A stretch of 7,643 nucleotides of DNA from Candidatus Odyssella thessalonicensis. GTDB lineage: Bacteria > Pseudomonadota > Alphaproteobacteria > Bin65. The stretch covers positions 1-7,643 of the forward strand of contig SBBV01000152.1 in the NCBI GenBank assembly GCA_005240015.1, written 5' to 3'. The notes beneath the pieces are model-generated. The model searched no databases, was not told the DNA's origin, and saw only the letters and a list, made by a program, of their open reading frames with translations. Numbering within the stretch: position 1 is the first letter of the stretch; each line of letters starts with the position of its first letter. The position numbers were made by a program, and so were the translations under genes. Of this stretch, positions 1 to 6,273 are shown one piece after another.

Positions 1-835
1 CAAGATCGGCGCCGCCGGCGGCACCGGCCACGTCATCGAATATTCGGGCGAGGCGATCCGCGGCCTCTCGATGGAGGGCCGCATGACGGTCTGCAACATG
101 TCGATCGAGGCGGGCGCCCGCGCCGGCCTCATCGCGCCCGACGAGACGACGTTCGCGTATCTCAAAGGCCGGCCGATGTCGCCGAAGGGCGCCGCGTGGG
201 AAGCCGCCGTCGCCTATTGGAAGACGCTGCCGTCCGATGCCGGTGCCAGATACGACCGCGAGGTCGTGCTCGACGCATCGCAGATTCCACCGCTCATCAC
301 CTGGGGCACCTCGCCCGAGGATGTCGTGCCGGTCACCGGCATGATCCCGACGCTCGACCAGGCCAAGGATGCCGCGCAGCGCGAGGCGTATGAGCGGAAA
401 TACGAATACATGGGCCTGAAGCCGGGGCAGAAGGTGAACGAGCTCAAGGTCGATCACGTCTTCATCGGCTCCTGCACCAACGGCCGCATCGAAGACATCC
501 GCTCGGCCGCGGCCGTGGTGAAGGGCCGGAAAGTGGCGAAGGGTGTCCGCGCGCTGCTCGTGCCGGGCTCGGGCCTGGTCAAGGAGCAGGCCGAGCAGGA
601 GGGCCTCGACCGCGTCTTCGTCGAGGCCGGCTTCGAATGGCGCGAGCCGGGCTGCTCGATGTGCCTCGCGATGAACGCCGACAAGGTCGGCTATGGCGAA
701 CGCTGCGCCTCCACCTCGAACCGCAATTTCGAGGGCCGGCAGGGCCGCGGCGCCCGCACCCACCTGATGAGCCCGGCCATGGCCGCCGCCGCCGCCATCC
801 GCGGCCACCTCGCCGACGTGCGCGAGTTGCAGTAG
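1..835 (+). CDS. leuC: 3-isopropylmalate dehydratase large subunit, C-terminal part (5' end outside the window)
   Basis: Partial gene: the reading frame is open from base 2 and ends at TAG 833-835, giving 277 residues of a protein that is usually about 470 long. LeuC with LeuD forms isopropylmalate isomerase, a cytoplasmic [4Fe-4S] enzyme of the aconitase superfamily that converts 2- to 3-isopropylmalate in leucine synthesis. All three cluster cysteines are visible: one in FIGSCTNGR (codon 473-475) and two in GCSMC (codons 653-655 and 662-664). Other family signatures are [22 protein letters not shown] near the start of the visible part (codons about 92-150) and [12 protein letters not shown] near the C-terminus. 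The sequence looks intact. The next gene lies 200 bp downstream behind an inverted-repeat element, so tight coupling with leuD is not evident. The identification is secure; the start and promoter cannot be seen. Confidence 0.97.
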   Translation, partial: KIGAAGGTGHVIEYSGEAIRGLSMEGRMTVCNMSIEAGARAGLIAPDETTFAYLKGRPMSPKGAAWEAAVAYWKTLPSDAGARYDREVVLDASQIPPLITWGTSPEDVVPVTGMIPTLDQAKDAAQREAYERKYEYMGLKPGQKVNELKVDHVFIGSCTNGRIEDIRSAAAVVKGRKVAKGVRALLVPGSGLVKEQAEQEGLDRVFVEAGFEWREPGCSMCLAMNADKVGYGERCASTSNRNFEGRQGRGARTHLMSPAMAAAAAIRGHLADVRELQ

Positions 836-870
836 CATCCGCTGGCGTAACGGCCGTCTCGAGCCACCTG

Positions 871-992
871 CCGTCATCCTGAGCGAAGCGAAGGATCTTG
901 CCTGTGCAAGAAAAGCCTGCGCCGGCGAAGCGGATCGTCGCGTGCGGATCGCGCTGGCGCCGCCCGATCCTTCGCTTCGCTCAGGATGACGG
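871..992. repeat. Two-armed inverted repeat, REPIN-like (element 1)
   Basis: Bases 871-897 and 966-992 are perfect reverse complements over 27 bp, separated by 68 bp. Each arm is also a small hairpin on its own: ATCCT at 876-880 pairs with AGGAT at 892-896, and ATCCT at 967-971 pairs with AGGAT at 983-987, with GCGAAGCGA-type loops. Inside the spacer TCTTGC (896-901) and GCAAGA (906-911) form a further short stem. The element fills most of the leuC/RDD1 gap and has no coding potential that I believe. The layout, two inverted palindromic arms in an intergenic gap, matches REP doublets. That class assignment is inference, because only one copy of this exact arm pair is in the window. Confidence 0.9.
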
Positions 993-1035
993 GCGCAGGG
1001 CGCTCGCAACGACTCCGGAATGAGAGGGGATCGCC

Positions 1036-1533
1036 ATGCAATACCCGAAGATGTGGGAGCGCTTCGCGGCCGCGTTCATCGACTGGCTGCTCTACACGGT
1101 GTTCAACCTCGCCTTCACCGGCGTGCTGAGCCAATTCATCTTCGGCTCGGTGGCGATGCAGCGCATCATGGGCTTCTTCGCCATGGTCCTCTGCACCTTC
1201 ATCATCATCTTCTACAAGGTGCTGTTCGAATCCGGCCGGCTGCAGGCGACGCCGGGCAAGCTGGTCTTCGGCCTCAGGGTCGTCGATGCCAACGGCGCGC
1301 GCGCCGGCTGGCTGCCTGTGCTGCTGCGCACCTGGCCGTGGTGGGTCTACTTCATCACCGCCATCACCCAGATCCTGCTCGTCGGCTATTGGGTGCACGG
1401 CATCATCTGGCTGGGCCTCGTCGGCCTCTTCTTCACGATCTTGCTGCCGCCGGGCGGGCGCTGCCTCCACGACATCACGGCCGGCCTCCACGTCATCAAG
1501 GCGGGGCCCGGCATGGTGGGAACGGCGCGATGA
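1036..1533 (+). CDS. RDD-family integral membrane protein (first of a tandem pair)
   Basis: A 165-residue protein of the RDD family (named for conserved Arg, Asp, Asp); most members have no assigned function, though some have been linked to ion transport. The key residues are visible: R9 in the WER motif, D16 in FID, and D146 in GGRCLHD. The family core QATPGKLVFGLRVVD spans residues 70-84. Hydrophobic stretches at about 10-36, 44-60 and 103-137 suggest three or more membrane segments. The start ATG is preceded by AGAGGGG at 1023-1029 at suitable spacing. The next gene encodes a gap-free paralogue. The position between leuC and leuD is unusual, but nothing in the protein links it to leucine synthesis. 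Family call is firm, function unknown. Confidence 0.9.
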   Translation: MQYPKMWERFAAAFIDWLLYTVFNLAFTGVLSQFIFGSVAMQRIMGFFAMVLCTFIIIFYKVLFESGRLQATPGKLVFGLRVVDANGARAGWLPVLLRTWPWWVYFITAITQILLVGYWVHGIIWLGLVGLFFTILLPPGGRCLHDITAGLHVIKAGPGMVGTAR

Positions 1534-1617
1534 GACGCGGGCGCAAAGCGTCGCAAGCGGGTTCGGCCTCTGCTATGGTCCGCGCCCGCAATCACCGCCA
1601 GGCCTGAGGGGCAAGCG

Positions 1618-2112
1618 ATGCAATATCCGCAGTGGTGGGAGAGGCTTCTCGCCGGGCTCATCGACGGCATCATCCTTGCCATCGTGATCCTGATCATCAG
1701 CGCGATCTTCGGCCTGATGGCCGGCTCGAGCATGACGGCGCTGCGCATCCTCCTCTTCCTCGCCGCGCTCATCAACACCGCGCTCATCGTCGGCTACAAG
1801 GTCTTCTTCGAAGGCGGCAAGTGGCAGGCGACGCCGGGCAAGATGGTGTTCGGCCTCCAGGTCGTCGACGAGAGCGGCCAGCGCGCACCGATACAGCAGG
1901 TGTTCCTGCGCACCTGGCCGTGGTGGCTCAATCTGCTGAGCGTCGTCGGCGGGCTGCTCCTGATCGCATGGATTCTCACCATCCTGATCGTGCTCGCCAT
2001 GATCGGCATCTTCTGCACGTTCTTCATGCCCCCGGGCGGGCGTTGCATTCACGACAGCACGGCCAAGATGTATGTCATCAAGACCGGCCCGGGCCTGTTC
2101 AAGACCGCCTGA
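1618..2112 (+). CDS. RDD-family integral membrane protein (second of a tandem pair)
   Basis: A 164-residue RDD-family membrane protein. It aligns with the preceding protein from residue 1 to 164 without any gap; by hand count about 73 positions are identical. Conservation is concentrated in the starts (MQYP..WER), the core YKV.FE.G..QATPGK.VFGL.VVD (60-84), LRTWPWW (97-103) and PPGGRC.HD.TA...VIK.GPG (138-159). The membrane segments (about 10-38, 42-60, 104-136) differ in sequence but keep their length. R9, D16 and D146 are all present. The ATG has a good ribosome site, TGAGGGG at 1605-1611. Only 25 bp separate its stop from leuD, so the two are probably co-transcribed. Function is unknown; the pair could act as a hetero-oligomer, which is inference. 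Confidence 0.9.
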   Translation: MQYPQWWERLLAGLIDGIILAIVILIISAIFGLMAGSSMTALRILLFLAALINTALIVGYKVFFEGGKWQATPGKMVFGLQVVDESGQRAPIQQVFLRTWPWWLNLLSVVGGLLLIAWILTILIVLAMIGIFCTFFMPPGGRCIHDSTAKMYVIKTGPGLFKTA

Positions 2113-2137
2113 GCCCGAGCACGACGAGGAATTGGGA

Positions 2138-2761
2138 ATGGACAAGTTCACGAAGCTCACCGGCGTCGCCGCCCCGCTGCCGCGGGTCAATGTCGACACC
2201 GACGCGATCATCCCGAAGCAGTACCTGAAGACGATCAAGCGCACCGGCTTGAAGGCGGGGCTCTTCTACGAGTGGCGCACCAACCAAGACGGCAGCGAGA
2301 AGCCGGACTTCGTGCTCAACAAGCCGGCCTACAGGAACGCCAAGATCCTGGTGACCGGCGCCAATTTCGGCTGCGGCTCCTCGCGTGAGCACGCGCCCTG
2401 GGCATTGCTCGATTTCGGCATCCGCTGCGTGATCGCGCCCAGCTTCGGCGACATCTTCTTCAACAACTGCTTCAAGAACGGGATGCTGCCGATCGCGTTG
2501 CCGCAGGAAGACGTCGACAAGCTGATGCACGACGCCGAGAAGGGCGCCAACGCCATGCTGGCTATCGATCTCGAGAGGCAGGAGATCACGCGGCCCGATG
2601 GCGGTGTCATCAAGTTCGACATCGATCCATTCCGGAAGTACTGCCTCCTGAACGGCTTCGACGACATCGGCTTGACCTTGCGCCAGAAGGACAAGATCGA
2701 CGCCTACGAGGCCGAGCGCGGCCGCGCGATGCCCTGGCTCGACGCGAGCAAGGTTGCCTGA
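2138..2761 (+). CDS. leuD: 3-isopropylmalate dehydratase small subunit
   Basis: A 207-residue LeuD, of normal length for the family. It carries the swivelling domain of isopropylmalate isomerase and acts with LeuC in the cytoplasm. Visible signatures are [15 protein letters not shown] (17-31) and [15 protein letters not shown] (76-90), which contains the substrate-binding loop, then [17 protein letters not shown] (103-119). The chosen start, ATG 2138, follows GAGGA at 2126-2130 with 7 bp spacing. An in-frame ATG at 2072 would overlap the RDD gene and add residues foreign to the family, so it is not used. The gene lies 25 bp after the second RDD gene. An inverted-repeat element begins 14 bp after its stop, and its hairpins could shape the mRNA 3' end. 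Confidence 0.97.
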   Translation: MDKFTKLTGVAAPLPRVNVDTDAIIPKQYLKTIKRTGLKAGLFYEWRTNQDGSEKPDFVLNKPAYRNAKILVTGANFGCGSSREHAPWALLDFGIRCVIAPSFGDIFFNNCFKNGMLPIALPQEDVDKLMHDAEKGANAMLAIDLERQEITRPDGGVIKFDIDPFRKYCLLNGFDDIGLTLRQKDKIDAYEAERGRAMPWLDASKVA

Positions 2762-2775
2762 GGCGCTAACAATAC

Positions 2776-2882
2776 TTGTCGTCCCCGCGAAAGCGGGGAC
2801 CCACACGGCGTCGCCACCAGCGGAATTCCGGAACGATTTGCGCGGCGTCGGGCATGGGTCCCCGCTTTCGCGGGGACGACAA
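2776..2882. repeat. Two-armed inverted repeat with GAAA-capped hairpins, REPIN-like (element 2)
   Basis: Bases 2776-2803 and 2855-2882 are perfect reverse complements over 28 bp with a 51-bp spacer. Each arm is itself a palindrome: GTCCCCGC, a 4-base loop, then GCGGGGAC (2781-2800 and 2859-2878). On the plus strand the left loop is GAAA, a GNRA-type tetraloop, and the right loop is TTTC. The spacer contains the perfect palindrome CGGAATTCCG at 2821-2830. The right arm ends only one base before the purine-rich ribosome site of the next gene, so the element forms its 5' leader. No T-tract follows either hairpin, so it is not a standard terminator. The sequence differs from elements 1, 3 and 4. 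Confidence 0.92.
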
Positions 2883-2895
2883 TGGGAGAGGGCCC

Positions 2896-3255
2896 GTGCT
2901 GAAAAGCGCCATCAACTACGACAACCGCATCTTCCGCTCCGTCGCCAACACGCCGAACGGCGAGGTGGGCGGCGAGACGCTGTTCCACTATCGGCACAAC
3001 GGTGATCTGGTCTGGGGCACCTATGAAGGCGGCGGGGTCACGGCCGGCCATCTCATCGCGAACGTGGCGCCCGACGGAGCGCTCGACATGCGCTATCACC
3101 ATCGCTCGCCCACCGGCGCGCTCATGACCGGCATCTGCCGCTCACGCCTCGAGATCCTGCCCGACGGCCGCTACCGCCTCCACGAAGATTGGCAATGGAC
3201 CAGCGGTGATGAGAGCCGCGGCCAAAGCATGATCGAGGAAGTCAAGCGCGCCTAA
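2896..3255 (+). CDS. Conserved hypothetical protein, small (119 aa), between leuD and leuB
   Basis: A 119-residue soluble protein without signal peptide or membrane segment. It has a repetitive strand-like pattern and motifs [10 protein letters not shown] (residues about 6-15), [55 protein letters not shown], and [14 protein letters not shown] near the C-terminus. I recall a family of small proteins with this pattern that is sometimes labelled N-acetylglutamate synthase in databases. No acetyltransferase motif is visible here and I do not endorse that name. The start is GTG 2896 with GGGAGAGG at 2884-2891. An ATG at 2776 is in frame, but the extra 40 residues would be read from the inverted repeat and are rich in Arg/Gly/Pro, so that start is rejected. 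Function unknown. Confidence 0.82.
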   Translation: MLKSAINYDNRIFRSVANTPNGEVGGETLFHYRHNGDLVWGTYEGGGVTAGHLIANVAPDGALDMRYHHRSPTGALMTGICRSRLEILPDGRYRLHEDWQWTSGDESRGQSMIEEVKRA

Positions 3256-3259
3256 CAGG

Positions 3260-3284
3260 CGCGCCATCCTCGCCACTTGGCGCG
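3260..3284 (+). other. Short hairpin just after the hypothetical gene
   Basis: CGCGCCA (3260-3266) pairs with TGGCGCG (3278-3284) around an 11-base loop, starting 5 bases after the TAA stop. No T-run follows, so it is at best a weak or factor-assisted 3' end. It may be chance in such GC-rich DNA. Confidence 0.35.
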
Positions 3285-3311
3285 TAGGCCCACCCGCTCT
3301 AATAGGAAGGA

Positions 3312-3398
3312 AACAGGAGGCGCAGAGACACAAAGGATTCTTCCTTGCGCGGCCGCAGGCCGCGCTTATCGTTTCTCTGCGTCTCTGCGCCTCCTGTT
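3312..3398. repeat. Two-armed inverted repeat with central GC hairpin (element 3)
   Basis: AACAGGAGGCGCAGAGAC at 3312-3329 is perfectly reverse-complemented at 3381-3398 (18 bp), with weaker pairing continuing inward. Inside lie two nested hairpins: AAGGA (3333-3337) with TCCTT (3342-3346), and GCGCGGCC (3347-3354) with GGCCGCGC (3358-3365) around the loop GCA. The right arm contains a short tandem repeat of CTCTGCG/TCTCTGCG units. The element lies between the hypothetical gene and leuB, 38 bp before the leuB start. Unlike the other elements its arms are not hairpins themselves, so it belongs to another repeat family. Similar CTCTGCGTCTCTGCGCC sequences are, as I recall, common intergenic repeats in several bacteria. 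Confidence 0.88.
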
Positions 3399-3436
3399 CA
3401 ATTCTTCGCGCACCAACGAGAGCATGGAATAGCGAA

Positions 3437-4552
3437 ATGGCCGCCAACAAGAAGCTGCTCATCCTCCCGGGCGACGGGATCGGCATCGAAGTGATGGGCG
3501 AGGTCGAGCGCTTGCTCGGCTGGTTCGAGAAGAAGCGGGCACTCCGCTTCGACGTCGAGACGGCGCTCTGCGGCGGCGCCGCGATCGACAAGGAAGGGAA
3601 GCCCGTCAGCGACGCCACGGTGAAGAAGGCGGCGGCGGCCGATGCGGTGCTGTTCGGCGCGGTGGGCGGCCCCAAATGGGACAATCTGCCGTTCGAGATG
3701 AAGCCCGAGCGCGGCCTCCTGCGCCTGCGGAAGGACCTCGGCCTCTTCGCCAATCTTAGGCCCGCGATGTGCTTCGATGCGCTGGCCGAGGCCTCGACGT
3801 TGAAGCGCGAATACGTGGCCGGGCTCGACATCATGATCCTGCGCGAGCTCACCGGCGGCGTCTATTTCGGCGAGCCGCGTGGCGTCGAGACGCTCAGGGA
3901 CGGCACCCAGCGCGCGGTCGACACCCAGGTCTACACGACGCCCGAGATCGAGCGCATCGCGCGCGTCGGCTTCGAGCTCGCCAAGAAGCGGCGCAGCAAG
4001 GTGCACTCGGTTGAGAAGGCCAACGTCATGCACACCGGCGTGCTCTGGCGCGAGACCGTGCAGCGCGTGCATGACAAGGAGTTCCCCGAGGTCGAGCTCC
4101 AGCACATGTATGCCGACAACTGCGCGATGCAGCTGGTGCGCAACCCGAAGCAGTTCGACGTGATCGTGACCGACAATCTGTTCGGCGATCTGCTCTCCGA
4201 TTGCGCCGCGATGCTGACCGGCTCGCTCGGCATGCTGCCCTCGGCCTCGCTCGGCGCCGTCGATCCCAAGACCGGCAAGCGCAATGCGCTCTACGAGCCC
4301 GTGCACGGCTCGGCGCCCGATATCGCCGGGAAGGGCGTCGCCAATCCCATTGCCTGCATCATGAGTTTCGCGATGGCGCTGCGCTATTCGTTCGACCTGC
4401 CCCAAGAGGCCGACGTCGTCGAGAAGGCGGTGACGCGCGTGCTCGACCAGGGCTTGAGGACCGGCGACATCCTGCAGCCCGGCAAGACCAAGGTGGGCAC
4501 GCGCGAGATGGGCGAGGCCGTGCTGAAGGCGCTGGAGGCGGGCCGCAGCTAG
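3437..4552 (+). CDS. leuB: 3-isopropylmalate dehydrogenase
   Basis: A 371-residue LeuB, full length. It oxidises and decarboxylates 3-isopropylmalate to 2-oxoisocaproate with NAD in the cytoplasm, the step after the LeuCD isomerase. The N-terminal GDGIG is at 12-16. By comparison with the well-studied Thermus enzyme the substrate and catalytic residues are R98, R108, R136, Y143 (in [15 protein letters not shown]) and K194 (in EKANVM), and the metal-binding aspartates are D227, D251 and D255 (in NLFGDLLSD). [12 protein letters not shown] (262-273) and the NAD-site loop [20 protein letters not shown] (287-306) are intact. The ribosome site before ATG 3437 is weak (GGA at 3426-3428). The gene follows inverted-repeat element 3. 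No clear terminator follows; the next gene starts 140 bp on. Confidence 0.98.
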   Translation: MAANKKLLILPGDGIGIEVMGEVERLLGWFEKKRALRFDVETALCGGAAIDKEGKPVSDATVKKAAAADAVLFGAVGGPKWDNLPFEMKPERGLLRLRKDLGLFANLRPAMCFDALAEASTLKREYVAGLDIMILRELTGGVYFGEPRGVETLRDGTQRAVDTQVYTTPEIERIARVGFELAKKRRSKVHSVEKANVMHTGVLWRETVQRVHDKEFPEVELQHMYADNCAMQLVRNPKQFDVIVTDNLFGDLLSDCAAMLTGSLGMLPSASLGAVDPKTGKRNALYEPVHGSAPDIAGKGVANPIACIMSFAMALRYSFDLPQEADVVEKAVTRVLDQGLRTGDILQPGKTKVGTREMGEAVLKALEAGRS

Positions 4553-4692
4553 ATTGTGCCCGCCGTGCGCGCCGAGCATGGCAGTCTCGTCGCTTCGGAA
4601 CCAGTGCGCGCGCTATTCTGCGAAGGCGCACCGATGCGCGCGCCAGACGTATAAGCATGTGCCAAGTCCTGCTCCCCTCGAAGAGGCCCACC

Positions 4693-5133
4693 ATGATCCG
4701 TATCGCTCTCGTCGCCGGCATGGCCGCGTCGCTGCTGCTGGCCGGCCCCGCGTTGGCCGAGACCAAGCCCCCTGAGAAGCCGGGCACCGCGCCCAAGACC
4801 GACAAGCCGGCGACGGCGCCCAAGCAGGCGCAGCCGGCGCAGCCCAAGCCCGACACGAAAAAGGCGGCCGCCACGCGCAAGCGCGTCAGCTATGCCTGCG
4901 ACGGCGGCGTCAGCTTGGTCGTGACCTATCCGCCCGAAGCGCAGGCCAAGACCGGCCGGATCAAGATCGCGATGAAGGACACGACCTACTTCCTGCGCCC
5001 GGTGGCGGGCGGCGAGAAGTGGGAGAACAAGTCGATCAAGCTCGTGTTCCAGCCCAAGGGCGAGGAGGCGACGATCGAGCGCGAAGGCAAGCCGCTCGCC
5101 GAGAAATGCAAGGTGGGCAAGCCGAGCACGTGA
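4693..5133 (+). CDS. Exported protein with a MliC-like (C-type lysozyme inhibitor) domain
   Basis: A 146-residue protein with a clear signal peptide: MIR, hydrophobic core about 4-18, and cleavage after ALA at 20-22. Residues 23-64 form a Pro/Lys/Ala/Thr-rich linker, probably unstructured and periplasmic. The C-terminal domain (65-139) begins VSYACDGGVSLVVTYPPEA and ends GEEATIEREGKPLAEKC. This resembles the MliC/PliC family of periplasmic inhibitors of C-type lysozyme. The cysteines C69 and C139 sit where a disulfide would be expected. The loop usually written S-G-x-x-Y is degenerate here (GGEKW), so inhibitory activity is uncertain. The start ATG 4693 follows GAAGAGG (4680-4686); the longer upstream frame overlaps leuB and is rejected. 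There is no lipobox cysteine, so it is likely soluble in the periplasm. Confidence 0.72.
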   Translation: MIRIALVAGMAASLLLAGPALAETKPPEKPGTAPKTDKPATAPKQAQPAQPKPDTKKAAATRKRVSYACDGGVSLVVTYPPEAQAKTGRIKIAMKDTTYFLRPVAGGEKWENKSIKLVFQPKGEEATIEREGKPLAEKCKVGKPST

Positions 5134-5174
5134 GCCCCGCGCGTCACGCATCCGTGATAGTGCGTAGGCGCGCC

Positions 5175-5202
5175 TTGACCGCCCTAGAGTCGCGGGCATA
5201 GC
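5175..5202 (+). promoter_or_regulatory. Possible promoter of the small secreted peptide gene
   Basis: TTGACC at 5175-5180 is a good -35 element (preceded by C, giving CTTGAC as often seen in alphaproteobacteria). Sixteen bases later CATAGC (5197-5202) is a mediocre -10. It lies 36 bp before the start codon at 5238 and in the only noncoding gap between the two exported-protein genes. The -10 is weak, so this is tentative. Confidence 0.3.
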
Positions 5203-5237
5203 CTTTTGCGCACGCAACCGGACAAGGGAGCGTAACG

Positions 5238-5387
5238 ATGCGTATCGTGAAGTCGACGGTCCTGGGATTGGCGCTCGCGGCCTTCACGGCCGGCGTGGCC
5301 CTCGCTTGCGCGGGCCATCCGGGCGGCCATGCCCAGACGCCGAAACCCGACACCGAGCAAAGCACGGTGACGAGCGACAAGAAGTAA
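5238..5387 (+). CDS. Small secreted peptide, 49 aa, unknown function
   Basis: Short gene of 49 codons, ATG 5238 to TAA 5385-5387. A strong ribosome site, AAGGGAG at 5224-5230 with 7-base spacing, supports it. The N-terminus MRIVKSTVLGLALAAFTAGV is a typical signal peptide. Cleavage is likely after ALA at 21-23, leaving a 26-residue tail that starts CAGHPGGHAQTPKPD and ends TSDKK. The cysteine after the cleavage site suggests a lipoprotein, but the residue at -3 is Ala instead of Leu/Val, so the lipobox is not canonical. Two histidines and one cysteine in the first eight mature residues could bind metal, which is speculation. It is followed directly by a hairpin and then a strong terminator, making a self-contained transcription unit end. 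I do not recognise a family. Confidence 0.68.
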   Translation: MRIVKSTVLGLALAAFTAGVALACAGHPGGHAQTPKPDTEQSTVTSDKK

Positions 5388-5415
5388 CGAAAGCGGCCCG
5401 CGCGGGCCGGTTTCG
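5388..5415 (+). other. Hairpin immediately after the small peptide gene
   Basis: Bases 5388-5400 pair with 5403-5415, 13 positions with one mismatch (5393 against 5410). The stem starts on the base after the TAA stop. No T-tract follows. It may stabilise the transcript 3' end or act with the terminator beginning 12 bases later. Confidence 0.55.
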
Positions 5416-5427
5416 AAGCATCAAGAG

Positions 5428-5466
5428 GCGCGCTTCGCCCATGGCGGCGAGGCGCGCTTTTTCTTT
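5428..5466 (+). terminator. Rho-independent terminator
   Basis: GCGCGCTTCGCC (5428-5439) pairs with GGCGAGGCGCGC (5446-5457): 12 pairs including one G-T, with the six-base loop CATGGC. The stem is followed directly by TTTTTCTTT (5458-5466). This is the only textbook intrinsic terminator in the window. It closes the unit ending with the 49-residue secreted peptide, and perhaps the MliC-like gene upstream. Confidence 0.88.
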
Positions 5467-5800
5467 CCGCGGTTCAAATTTTGGATAGGTAACCTTGCGC
5501 ATCGGCCGTGGCATTGCCCGCAACCCAAGGTCTCCTTAGGTTAAGCGAAAGAAACGCGACGCAGCCGAAGCGCTGTGCTGGAGAAAGCAGGGGGTTAATC
5601 GAGGAGCCGGCGTCTTGCTCCATGCGCCGGCGCCGAGACGCGGCCGCAAGGTAGGGATGTTCTCGGACGACGCCCGATCCCATGGCCGCCCGCCGCACCG
5701 CGCGTGCGCGGACAGGCCCCGCTTCGCACCCGCGCCGATCGATCCGGTCGGCGCGACGATCCCTGATAACACCCGAGCACCGGCAAGCGGAGGCGGCTAG
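5467..5800 (+). other. 334-bp stretch without a convincing gene, upstream of the receiver gene
   Basis: Noncoding leader between the terminator and the receiver gene. Short open frames cross it (for example from 5615 and from 5682), but they lack ribosome sites and their products are Arg/Pro-rich with no recognisable pattern. The first 75 bases are richer in A and T than the rest. They contain ACCTTG at 5492-5497, inverted as CAAGGT at 5526-5531. A 9-3-9 dyad lies at 5522-5542 and is listed separately. The promoter of the receiver gene should be here, but I could not pick a good -35/-10 pair. Confidence 0.5.
5522..5542. promoter_or_regulatory. Dyad symmetry, possible operator
   Basis: AACCCAAGG (5522-5530) and CCTTAGGTT (5534-5542) are inverted repeats around TCT, with only the central pair of each half mismatched. 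The dyad stands in a relatively AT-rich spot 259 bp before the receiver gene. Size and spacing suit a dimeric regulator, but no protein partner is known and the role is inference. Confidence 0.35.
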
Positions 5801-6193
5801 ATGGCGCCCCGCCTGCTCATCATCGACGACGAGCCCGCGATCTGCGATTTCCTGCGGTCGGTGGCGATCGATGTCGGCTACGACGTCGTCACCGCCAACA
5901 CCGCCGACGATTTCAAAGCGGCCTTCGGGGCCGCGGATGCCGATGTGATCCTGCTCGATCTCACCTTGCCCGGCACCGACGGCATCGAGCTGCTGAAATA
6001 CATGGCCGAGATGGGAACGCGCGCGCGCATCCTCATCGTCAGCGGCTACGACGAGAGCATCCGGCGCATGGCCTACACGATCGGCGCGGCGAGGGGCCTC
6101 GACATGGCCGGCGTGCTGCCGAAGCCGCTGCGCGTCGCCGAGCTCAGAGGCCTGCTCGCCCAGTTCAAGCGCGAGGCGAATTCCTCCGCGTAG
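5801..6193 (+). CDS. Stand-alone response-regulator receiver domain protein
   Basis: A 130-residue cytoplasmic protein made of one CheY-like receiver domain with no output domain. The acidic pair is D9/D10 (LLIIDDEP), the phospho-acceptor is D53 in VILLDLTLPGTDG, the switch Ser is S81 in ILIVSGYD, and the invariant Lys is K108 in LPKPL. All residues needed for phosphorylation are present. The start ATG follows GCGGAGG (about 5787-5793), and an in-frame TAG directly precedes it, fixing the start. No histidine kinase is in the window, so it is an orphan here and probably acts by protein contact. The stretch 93-105 before the Lys is slightly longer than in CheY. Partner and output are unknown. 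Confidence 0.92.
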   Translation: MAPRLLIIDDEPAICDFLRSVAIDVGYDVVTANTADDFKAAFGAADADVILLDLTLPGTDGIELLKYMAEMGTRARILIVSGYDESIRRMAYTIGAARGLDMAGVLPKPLRVAELRGLLAQFKREANSSA

Positions 6194-6273
6194 CGGCGCG
6201 TCACAAACCGGCGCTCTCGCGCGTCATGGGGCAACGATCCGATTTCATCCCCCACCCCGTCCCGGAGAGCGTC

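Noticed and set aside
1550..1580. Possible promoter before the second RDD gene (CTATGG with an upstream TCGCAA)
   Set aside because: The -35 is poor and the -10 is only partly matched; the genes are more simply read as co-transcribed.
2072..2137. Upstream in-frame ATG that would lengthen LeuD by 22 residues
   Set aside because: It lies inside the RDD gene, the added residues do not resemble LeuD, and ATG 2138 has a proper ribosome site.
2776..2895. Upstream in-frame ATG that would lengthen the hypothetical protein by 40 residues
   Set aside because: The extension is translated from the inverted-repeat element; GTG 2896 has a good ribosome site and starts the conserved part.
3398..4579. 393-codon open frame on the minus strand opposite leuB
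   Set aside because: Shadow of leuB caused by high GC at third positions; His/Leu/Ala-rich product with no family pattern.
4591..4655. TATTCT (4614-4619) and TATAAG (4650-4655) as -10 elements for the MliC-like gene
   Set aside because: Neither has a recognisable -35 at 15-18 bases; a promoter here is likely but cannot be placed.
5615..5800. 61-codon open frame ahead of the receiver gene
   Set aside because: No ribosome site, Arg/Pro-rich product, ends at the stop just before the receiver start; likely chance.
6196..6226. Direct repeat GCGCGTCA (6196-6203 and 6219-6226) between the receiver and AhpD-family genes
   Set aside because: Only 8 bp in GC-rich DNA; easily chance.
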